The position numbers were made by a program, and so were the translations under genes. Shown piece by piece: positions 14,601 through 24,800 of a stretch of 64,000 bases of DNA. Source of the stretch: Pegea sp. RAD2-039 (Eukaryota > Chordata > Thaliacea > Salpida > Salpidae); assembly GCA_034620365.1 (NCBI GenBank), contig JAQGEQ010000314.1:453605-517604 (forward strand), in the 5' to 3' direction. The stretch's first letter is position 1. Every line of letters begins with the position of its first letter. The notes under the pieces are model-generated. The model was not told the origin of the DNA and did no database searches. It saw nothing but the letters and a program-made list of their open reading frames with translations.

Positions 14601-17600
14601 AAAAACTTATTTAATATTTATCATGTAAAAAATTTCTATATTTAAATACTTTCTAATATCTTTTATTATTATTTTAGTTTATCGATGGACTATTTATCGC
14701 AGCATATCTATTCGAGTTTGTGGTGACTGTAAGTCCATTTTTAGTCTGAAATTTTTAGTGTTTGATTAATAATTTGTAGGTTGTTGGTGTTGGTGTCATA
14801 CAATATTTAAAAAGGGTTGAGAATTGGATGGATTTTGTAGTTTTATTATCAGCTATTGGTGACTTTGTTATCGTTAGTTTATATGATGTTGATGCTTCAA
14901 CACCGTAAGTTAAATTTTTGATTGTAACTAATATTCTCTTTAAAACAAACTTTAGTAGTAATATGAAAAGTTTAATTAATATATTTAGAAAATGAAAAAT
15001 TTTAAAATTAAAGTTTTGAATCTAAAACGTAAAGAATTCTGATAAAAAATTTTCTAACTTTGATATAAAAGAGGTTTAAATTATTCAACAAAGTTTTGAT
15101 GCAATTATTTTTTAGGCGATCGAGTTTTTTTTACACAATTCATTTTATCCTCATCACCTTGAAGTTAATCAGGATTATTCGAGTTTTTATTATTAAAATC
15201 ATTGAAATTATTATGGAAAAGTTAAACTCAAAGTACTTTAGTTTCTTCATTTTTATATCTAAGTTTAAAATGATATAAAAATCATCTAAACATTAAAATG
15301 ATTCCATAAACTTATAGAATCTAATTCAATTGTAATAAATTTCAGAATCAAAAGTTGTTACAACGTTGGTAAAGGTTTTTTGAAAGGTGACGAAAAAGTC
15401 TGTGAAGTTATAAACACTCTTGTAAATGACCAACAAATCCAAAAGTTCATCTTGATGCGCTCTCGTCAAAATCGAATGCAAGTTGTAAAAGAGCTAGGTG
15501 AGTTATGATGACGTCATCAAAATGTGATGACGTCATTTGAAAAGTTTCAAATCTCACCGGTTTTAATTTGAATCCAGGAATCTTGCAACGGAATCATCCA
15601 CGCTTAGTAATCGGAATCAAGACAAAAAATGCGATTCGTAAAATTATCAACAAACTTTATGATTCACTTTATTCATTGAAATTAGGTAAGAAGCTTTTAG
15701 TGCTTTTAAAATGATTCTAAAATCTTTTATTTCCGATAGATGGCGTCTTAGATCATCATGAAGAAAGGCTTCTACTTAGAAAGCTGCAAGCAATTGTGAA
15801 GAATGTGAGTAACTCGCTGGAATCAGTTGATCCTGCTAGCATCCAAGAGCTCTTAGAGAATGTCAGATGGATGAAAGGTTAGTGATCTTTGTCTGAAAAT
15901 CTTTTATAACTCTTTTGCGTCGATAGGAAATAAACAACTTCAAACATTTGTGATTGAAAACGCTGAACTGAAATCCTATGACCCAGAAGACAATTTAGTC
16001 CAAGAAGGGGACGCCCCAGATGGAATTTACATATTAGTCAATGGAATGACTCGAGTATGATGTTTGAATCTTATTCTAGATATTTAATCTTCAAATTTTC
16101 GTTTAGACTACTCGGTTACCAGCAGGTAGACTTAGCTTACAAAAGTCAGTGCTTTCAAGCAAGAAAAACTCGTAAATAATCTGCAGAAGTTTCCAGAACT
16201 TTTTTTCAAATAATTTTTTAACAGGGTATCAACACAACGAAGCATTCAAATGGCTGAAGATGAAAACGAGAACTATTTAACTTCTGGTAATATAGTTGGT
16301 GAAATTGGTGTTATGACTGGCGTAAAACGAAGCGCGACTGTTACCTGCGAGACTCCAGTGACAGTGAATAGATTTCCATTTTTATTTAAATTATTGTTGC
16401 ATAAAAAGTTTTTAAAATTAATCTTGATGAAATAAAGAAGAACTCAAGTAATTATGAAAGTCCACTTAATCATCAGGTGTACCATAGCTGGATTCAAACT
16501 ACATCATCCACTATTAATTCGAACACCATAACCTTAATTAATTATCTTTTTTAGACCATTTTTCTTTCGACTAAAGATATGTGGAACGCGTTTGCAAAAT
16601 TTCCAGACGTTAAAGAAATGGTTTGGAATGTGATTGCCATTCGGATAATTGCTCCTCTTTATCAAGGATCAAGAGGAACTCGGGTTAGTGAATTGAAACT
16701 TTATCAAATTGAAAAAAACTAATTTGTTGTCAACAGGTCATGACTAAAGAGAATTTAAACAATCATTTAGCAAAAGGTAAACTTGCAGAAAAGTATGAAA
16801 TTTGAGTAGATATATCTCATCAGCTGATTTAGAACAGAAAATCTGAAATAAAACCTATTTGGAGGTCACTGTCCCAGGTCCCCGACCCTATCACTAAAAT
16901 GCGATCTAAATACTGGGAATAGTTCAGCGCACGCTGCTCTACACTATAATCAAAGCGTATGCGTTCAACCAACAAACCCAACAGCTCACCACCAAATACT
17001 ATTTCGCTTAGGATAATACTAATATAACTATGAGCCCGGGTGTAAGGGACCTACAACTTAGGGGGCCTTTTGTCACTATCATAACCTACTTCTTAAACTT
17101 TTAACTTTCAGGGCATATTATCGAACTAACTGGCAATAGTAAGAGCTTCACAGTTAGTGAAAACGTTTCTGAAGTTTTTCTGGTTCACGGTTCTATTAAG
17201 TGGTCAAATATGGAAGATGTTTTTTATGGCCCTTGCATACTGAAAGTTCATTTCGAAACGGTGGGTAATCTTTTGATATATACAAGCTTGTATTTAATCA
17301 TTGAGATAAATTAACTGATATTTTTTTTGATTTTGTTTCTCAGCTTTTCTTAGCACACTCAGAGTTTGCCATTTTGTTAGTCATTAATTCAAATACTGAA
17401 AAATTTTCAGAGAAAGGTAAGTTCTGTCTTTTAATTTCATCTTTATTCTTAATCAATTTACACCTTGTTAAAACTCTTTAAATTTTTATTACTTTTGTTC
17501 AGTTTTTTTTTCAAACTTATACCAGTTCACAGAAATAACATTTAATTTAAAGAAAAGTAACAAAACAAACTTTAAAGTTTTGATACAGTGTAAAAGTGAC

Positions 17601-18246
17601 TGATAGTAGCTTCATTATACAAATCGATTAATTTTTACACTGAACCATACTTAGTGAGTTAAGACTGATTGAAAACAAACAAAAAGTAAATGAGGTAAAA
17701 AAACCACATGGTCCATCATACACTCAATGATAATAATCTTTAAAAAGTTTATCTGTTTTGTTTATCTCCTTAAAATCAAAGTAAGAAAAGAGAGTTTATA
17801 AAATTGAAACGGAAGTTAAAAAAAGTAAAATACTTTTCACTTAAGATAAATTAAGTGACTGTAACGACGTCTTGATTTATAATTTGAATAAGTTAGTCTT
17901 TTACAAGTAGAATAAAAAATCAAACTTGATTTTACTGGTTGGTTTATGACGTTTATTCGTTGCACTCTGAGTTGACCTCTTATAGAATCAATAGAATTTT
18001 GTTGTTGTTGTTACTTGTGAAAATTTGTGTTTCTAAATATGATGTTTAAATCAATTTTGAATAAAATGTAAATTTAGCAGAAGATTTTAAAATTGATATT
18101 AGTTTTCTTCAGGAGTTTATAAATAAAATTCAAAATGAAATTTTCTAAAATTGAATAAACATTTTCAGTTAATAATTTGTTTTGTAGAATGGAAAAGCAT
18201 GATGAAATTAGGAAGCAAAAAAAAGCTTAGAATGAAAGATATATAA
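8666..18246 (+). CDS. Sperm-type Na+/H+ exchanger paralogue 1 (sNHE/SLC9C family), 5' start exon missing
   Basis: sNHE proteins join an exchanger, a voltage sensor and a cyclic-nucleotide domain and control pH in sperm flagella. Exons: 8666-8782, 9350-9486, 9672-9784, 9835-10031, 10083-10211, 10728-10897, 10953-11044, 11629-11769, 11840-11995, 12441-12499, 12608-12636, 12726-12807, 13344-13526, 13583-13692, 13743-13817, 13871-13968, 14262-14381, 14457-14583, 14678-14728, 14780-14904, 15116-15232, 15346-15497, 15578-15685, 15740-15877, 15927-16054, 16107-16171, 16225-16363, 16555-16683, 16737-16776, 17112-17260, 17344-17416, 18188-18246 (about 1,200 codons, phases agree). The exchanger part ends with WGSLKGAVGLGLAL. 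S1-S3 lie in 14457-14904 and S4 (LKLIRIIRVFIIK) in 15116-15232. The nucleotide domain keeps a near-canonical cassette (GEIGVMTGVKRSATV). Exchanger motifs look altered: TM aspartate replaced (TPTSPSAT) and Asn-Asp changed to Cys-Asn. The first exon needs an upstream partner unless the internal ATG at about 8,707 is used. Confidence 0.88.
10347..10432 (-). mobile_element. LINE 3'-tail fragment in an sNHE1 intron
   Basis: Read on the reverse strand, this segment matches the 3' end shared by all LINE copies here: GTGAGAATRTGTGTTAGCGAG, then AGGTGCTCT, then a TAC/GCACC block, then CACATTTATTGTAATAAATA and a TAAA-rich tail. It is an extremely 5'-truncated insertion in the intron 10212-10727. Confidence 0.8.
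13121..13178 (+). repeat. Degenerate tRNA-Val(AAC)-like sequence in an sNHE1 intron
   Basis: An A-box-like TAGCGATTA, an anticodon-loop-like TTAACAC (anticodon AAC) and a B-box-like GGTTCGAGC occur with tRNA spacing. The anticodon stem has mismatches, and neither the acceptor stem nor the T stem closes, so it is not a functional tRNA. It may be a tRNA pseudogene or the head of a decayed SINE. Confidence 0.55.
16855..17095. repeat. GC-richer foreign-looking segment in an sNHE1 intron
   Basis: This intron stretch has clearly more G and C than its surroundings and includes runs such as CCCAGGTCCCCGACCC, GAGCCCGGG and TTAGGGGGCC. A 14-base piece (ATAGTTCAGCGCAC, near 16,917) recurs inverted near 21,573. 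No open frame or terminal repeats were seen; it is probably a decayed transposable element of unknown type. Confidence 0.35.
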
Positions 18247-19967
18247 AAATGATAAAGTTAAAAGACAAGGAACAACATTTGTGTAAGTTTCTTATTGATA
18301 CTGGAAAACCTTCCAGTGAATACTTAAGATTTAAGCCATCAATAAACCAAATGATGAAAATACTTCGAGGCAAATTTATAAAATCAAAAATAATAATAAA
18401 TAAAGTTTATAAAATGCTGAACAAGGAATTGAAAAAAATCAGAATCCTAAGTGACTTATTATAGTTTATCAGCGGTTTAAGTCACATATATTTTCACAAA
18501 GCAATTTAGTTATATTTAAGGACTCCTAACTACAAGAAAGACATAAAATTGATGTTATTTGATTATAGCTTATAGAAAGTTAATAAAAAAGCTTGTTTCT
18601 TAAGTAGAAGTTTTTCACGCTGTTAAAAAAATGGTTTAATGTTAAAGTTTTTAAAACGTAAAAAAATGCTTTTGTAATTAAGAGTGATTTTTTGTTGAAT
18701 AATATAAATGAAGTTTGAATTTTCACTTAAAAACCGCTTTTAAAAATCATTTAAGAAATTTAGAAAATGCTTTAAATACTATAAGTGACAAAAACATCAA
18801 TTATCAGCAGATGCCAAAAAGTCTTGTTCATAAAAACTCTTTTTGCTAAACAAAAACGTTTTTAGTAACAAATCAATGCCAGCGATAAGATTTTAAGATA
18901 AAAACAACCAATAAAGTTGTAGAAAAAGCTCAAAAGTTCAATTCATGCAAAACAGTTTTACTTAATTACCAACAAAAGTATGAAAGCAAATTATCCAGAA
19001 TTTCAGAATCTGACGTCTCTATTGAGTTTTGAATCAAACAACTGATCCCAAATTAAAAATCAGTTTAAATTGCATCCTTAAAACATTGATCCTTATCTTC
19101 ATCAGTACATCCGCCTTTTATTGATTATATTTCAAACAAACTTTACGTAAAGACTTTCAAATTTTATAGAATCAAAGCAAGTACAATGATAATATTAACA
19201 ACGATAATAATAACTAGAATAATAATAAACATATACTGATATTCCATTTCTTATAATCTTGCTGTTGAAAGAAGCTATTGAAGACACAAGAGTTATTGGA
19301 GTAGTGAAGACAACTCCTTAATAAACGTTATTTAGTTTGACGCTTTCATTGTGCTGATGACGTCATCAATTACCCTTTTTCACGTTCTCTTCTATTTATG
19401 AGTTTTAGTAACTTAGAGATAGTTTTTCACTTTTATTCATTTCATCTTCATTAGCGATGACGTCATCGTTTCTATGAAAATAATAATATTTTTTTTTGAG
19501 TTTTGGATTAATCTTCATCAGATATTATCAAAACTTAGTGGAGATTAATAAATTTTTTTTAGATTTTACAGTTTGAAAAAAGCTTTTTTAATTATGATAT
19601 TAGTAGCTTGCAATAACTTCAAACTATTTATCTAGAAACGAAATTAAATATATCTATTTTTAAAATATGACTCTCAATTCATTACAACTAATAGAACCTG
19701 ATTCAATAACTGTAACTAAACTTTAAGTTTCATAAAACTACTTTTTAACTTGGTTAGAATAATGCGTCAATAAATTATTGATTAGTTCTTTTATAACATT
19801 AATTATTTAAGCTTTAAAAAAATCATTTATCAGTCATTCATACTGTTTTATATCTACTACACAAAAGAAAACTTCAAAATAATCTTTAATAGCTTTCAGC
19901 ATTTAGTTTTTGTAAAACGCTGCGTAACAAATGAAATAAACCATTTTGATACTTTTAATTTTTTTAT
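18247..19967. other. Intergenic spacer downstream of sNHE1
   Basis: AT-rich DNA. A tandem AATAAATAAA near 18,391 could serve as poly(A) signal for sNHE1. Two TGACGTCA palindromes lie at 19,358 and 19,458. I see no gene. Confidence 0.5.
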
Positions 19968-20462
19968 TCTAACCTTTATCAAATATTAAATTGATTCATA
20001 ATATCCACAAATTAATTGACATTCAGTTTGATAATTTCTTTTCTATTAGTCCTTCCCTCAAGTTATATCAGCTCAGACGACACACATTACATCTTAATAA
20101 GCCCATATCACCTGGTACATTGGTCAGAGCAAATTTTTTCTTATACCGAACAATTAGTACATGGAATCAGCTACCATCAGACATTGCCATGTCGAAGTCG
20201 CTCGCGTTGTTCAAGCAGAAGTTGAACCGTTATAATATTGCCAACATTGTCATTTCTAAACTGTGTTTTTTTCTCTTTTTTATATTATTAACATTTTATG
20301 TAATTGTTCACTGTTATATGCTTTGAGTGATATCGAAATACCATGTGTTACATTTTTTACTTTCTATATTTCTAACGTAATAGATGTTATTTGTGAGAAT
20401 GTGTTAGCGAGAAGTGCTCTCTTCAGGCACCTTCCTTCGCATTTATTGTAATAAATAAATAA
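19968..20462 (+). mobile_element. 5'-truncated LINE fragment (C-terminal end and 3' tail)
   Basis: The frame 19,991-20,243 encodes the end of a non-LTR retrotransposon protein (SPSLKLYQLRRHTLHLNKP, RTISTWNQLPSDIAMSKSL). It is followed by the shared 3' tail GTTAGCGAG, AAGTGCTCTCTTCAGGCACC and TTTATTGTAATAAATAAATAA. It matches the LINEs at 29.8, 31.4 and 52.2 kb but is more diverged and shorter at its 5' end. Confidence 0.85.
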
Positions 20463-21833
20463 AATTAATCATGACTTTATACTCTCTAGTTTTGACATTT
20501 AGTTTACTAAACATACAGCTACAGATATAAAATAAACTTTTATAAGAAACAAAAAAATGCTAGCTTACAAAGATGTAGCACAATGATTGTTAAAAAATAA
20601 CAACACTGCTGAGGTATAAGTAAATATAAGTTATAAATCAAAGATAGAAATAAGTGAAAAAAAACTGCTAGCATTTTATATCACTTGTTAATAAATTACT
20701 CAAACCACATTTTTAATACAATTTTATGAGTAGAACTTGTTTCTATACTTGGAATTTTATACTTTCTATGAAACTAAAAACTAAATGAATTTAAACATAT
20801 AGATCCATATAGGTAAATATTTACTTGTTAATTCAGATTTTCTCCAACATTTTCTGAGTTGGTTTTTAAAACAACTTTAAATAGACGACAAATAATTCAT
20901 TTTTATAAAACACATTCGTTAAAAACACACTTTTTTTAAGTTTACTTGTTAAACTTTCATGTTTATTTTCAAGCAATTGTCAACCTTCACCCTTAGATCA
21001 TTTAATTTTCATGCAATTAGCTTTCAAGCAAATTACTGTTGATTTGTTGTTTAGAGAGCTTACAAAAGGCTATCGTTGATTTTGCTTTTTAGGATTATAT
21101 AATGAACTGCTTCGGAAGTGTCGACAAAACACTTAGAAATGACAAAAGAACTAGAAACAGTTTTTAGAGCTGTGTTTTCACCTGTGTTCATGGTATTTCA
21201 GTTGAAGCAAATTATATAAAAAATTAGTGTTTTATAGAAATGTTTAAAATTTAAATCAGTCTTAATTTAAGAGAATAAAGTTGATATTAATAGTTAAAAA
21301 AAATTAAGATAAATTGAAGACTGTATTATTCAATCCGAATTTCAAAATTTAATCATATTTGACGAGATTAGAAAACTTTCGACAAAAATATTTACAGAAA
21401 ATGTAAATTTTGGGGTTAATTTACAAAGTAGTTAAATTACAAATATATATTTTATGCTGTCAGCTTATGTATAAATAATAATGAAAGTATCTTTCCAGAT
21501 ACTACTATTACTATAGGACTGTTAGAGGTTTATTTTGTTCTAGATACTACTCTCATGAATTGGCTTGAAGTAGTGTGCGCTGAACTATCTATATTCTGAG
21601 GCGCTATTCGTTGACACTGTTCAGTGACATAAAATATTAGTTTATGACGTAACTATGGTTATAGTCACATAAAACTTCTTTCTACAATTTAGATATAATT
21701 TTGATTATAAAGTTTCAATTAAAGCTAAGAGAAAATTAAAAAGTTTTCTTAAAAATGAAAAATAAAGTTGATTTATTCTGAAACAATAAAAGTTTCTATT
21801 TCATAAATCGCCTCGCGTCTTGCTACATCTAAA
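20463..21833. other. Intergenic spacer upstream of sNHE2
   Basis: AT-rich DNA holding the presumed sNHE2 promoter. The segment 21,545-21,615 is less AT-rich and contains the inverted 14-base match to the island at 16.9 kb. No gene or clear promoter element was found. Confidence 0.45.
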
Positions 21834-24800
21834 ATGGATGAGTTTTGTGAAAAGCTTTTGATTACTAACGTGAGTTTTAACTCAAGTAAAGGTGATCTAA
21901 GATTACTTCAATTTGGATTTAAAAATGAATTTGATGGAGTTCTTCTTCATTTTCTTTTCATCAGTCTCTTGATAGGAGGTTTGTGAGATCTTTTTACTAG
22001 ATAGTTTATCTTATATTGTTAAAAAAAGAATTTGTTTAAAGTGCTTGAGACTTATTTCTACATTAATCTTATTAAATGCTAGACTGAAATTTATTAAATA
22101 AATCTCCTTTCTTCAAATATTGTTGACAACTTTTAAGTTTTTTATTCTTGTTTCTGATATAGCTATCTCCAGAGCTATACTGAGAAAAATTGCGGTTATA
22201 TTTGAAGATTCAGCGAGATTAGGACTTCTTAGATGTAATTATCTACTGGCTGTGTTACTTTTTGGAGTTATATTTTGTGTCATACACTTATATTATCCGA
22301 GTGTAAGAAAAAAAAAACTTTTGAAAAATATATTTTTTTCTTATCTATAATTTTAAAATAAATATAAAAGCAATAAACTAAAACTGTACATCTTTAAACC
22401 CTAGGTTATTCCAGCCAATTTTATTCACTCCATCAACTCAACTCGACTCTATTCATTCATATCTTTATGCCAATGCTGATTTTAGAATCAGTCTTTTCTA
22501 TAGACCAAGGAGTCTTTAGAAAGTGAGAAGTAGCTCTCTCATGTCTTTACAAGCATCAATTCTTTCTTTGACTACGCAGGAGCCTTTTAAGTGGGCTTTT
22601 ACTGTCAACTAGTGAAATTTTGTTGGGTTTTGTGACAATTGGGTCTATCTTCCTTCTATCGGTTCGAGGTGTAGTTAAAGGGTTTGGAGTTGGTGAAATT
22701 TACGTCTGTTTCGCTTTTGGAGCGATTCTTAGCGTCACTGATCTAGAAGTTGTCGCTTTAACACTGAAAAAATCAGGTGAGTTGATGACGTCATAATGAA
22801 AGTTGTGATGAATGACGCCATTCAGCTTTTTATTGTTTTCTTTAAAAATCAAATTGAAAATTATTAAATAAAACTTAGAATTAATTCATGATGCTTTATA
22901 CTTCAAAATTTTTAATTAAAAAAAACTTGTTGTCAAAGTTCTAGCTAGTTATATGATTTTCAAAATAAGTTATCAGATATATATTCAAAAATAGATAAAT
23001 TTGCTTTATCTAAAACTGAACAGCAAATTTCTTAACGTTTTTCGCATAGTTTAATATTTGATTCAAAATATAATAGATTTGAAAGATATGATAAAAGATT
23101 ACTACACCGTATATGTAAATTTGAAATGAAGAAAATAGTTTATTCTTATCCTGTAGTTGCTGGTGAACACAGTTATTAATCATTTTATTAACAATTATCA
23201 TATAAAGGAAATCAAAAATATATTGGAGAGATTACAGAAGGGCAAGAGTTATTAAACAAGGGGTTTTCAATTTGTATCTTTACTTTATTCTACAACTTAT
23301 TCGTATCAGAGCTAAGTAGTACGGAATTTACAGGTTTGAAATTATTAGGTAATTAACAAATAAAATAATTAAGAAATCTTCTGCAGCTAGTAACGTGGCT
23401 ATCTTGTTGTTGATGGAGCTTTTTGTTGCACCTTTCATAGGCTACATACTCGGAAAAATTACTAGTTTTACATTAGGGATAATTTATTCAGACAATTTAA
23501 TGCAAATTATCTTTATCATTAGTTTTTTGTACACAACTTACTATGTTTGCTATATTGTGAGTACCACATGATTATTAAGATTACTTTAATAACTTTATAA
23601 CTTAGATTGGATCTAGTGGTGTAGTTGGAATAGCTATTTATGGATTAAATCTTGACCACACTGCTATTGTAGCCCCTGTACAAAAGCTAGTTGTCAAGTA
23701 AGTTAAATTTTTAGTGTTCTATCAACTAAACCTTTCCGCAGTTTTTCAGCTTTGCTTACTCAAACTGCTAGTATGGTAATATATGCAATTGCTGGGTTTC
23801 TATTTGTCAACAATATTACAGTTATTCAAGTCACTGATGTATTTCTAATCATCTTCATCTACTTAACAATACTAGCAGTCAGGTTCTTATCTATTTCTTA
23901 TCGTAGTTAGTTCTTCATTTTCTTATTTTAGGGGATTCACCATCCTTGTACTTCTTCCATTCTTCAGAAAGTTAAAGATTGATTTTTCTTGGAGGCATTT
24001 GGTGACTATCACCTGGGGAGGAGTACGGAAATCTGTGTCTCTTCTTCTTGTCATCTTCTTCTACTTACGAACTCAGTCAGAAGCTTTTTTTTTAACTATT
24101 TATAAATTAAACTTTTTTATTTTTTTATTCATTGGTTTTAGAGTCAAATAATTTAGTAGAAAGAATTTATAATTTTTTTCATCAAATTTTATTCAGTGAA
24201 TTGAGATTTGGATACAATTTAAAGTATGAAGAATCAGCAGAAAAACCAACTGAAAAACGTAAGCAGACTTATTCAAGATTCAACAGAAATAATTTGATAA
24301 ACTTTATATATTTACTTTAAGAATGTTTTTTTAATAATTTAATAAATAATATAAAAGTTCAAATTGATTTAAATTTATCAACAGATTATATTGCTTCTGA
24401 TGAATTTGCTCAGACCTTACAGAAGGTATGAAATAAAACTTGTAATTATTTCTTTATTCTAATCTAGTAGTAACTAATTTGTTTTATAAAATTCCTGAGC
24501 AAAATTACTAACTGATCGACTTATTTCAAATAAATATTAAAATATCCAATTGCTTTTAGATTCTCATTTATGTAATTGGAGTTGTGATTCTAACAAATTT
24601 GATTAATGAAACAACTACTGAGATTATGATGAGGAAAATTGGTAAGAAAACTTCTCAAAAACCAGTTCGAAAATTACTTTGAAATATATACTTGAACAGG
24701 AATGTCTCAAGTAACTGATACACAAATGAACACAATGTCCAAGGCACTCATCCAATTAAGGGCCAATGTCCAATCAGTAATTTCAAACATGCAAAACGAT

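Noticed and set aside
22120-22350. Exon start further upstream for sNHE2 exon 2 (open from 22,120).
   Set aside because: Phase from exon 1 and similarity to sNHE1 require entry after the TATAG acceptor at 22,161-22,162. The upstream open part is intron.
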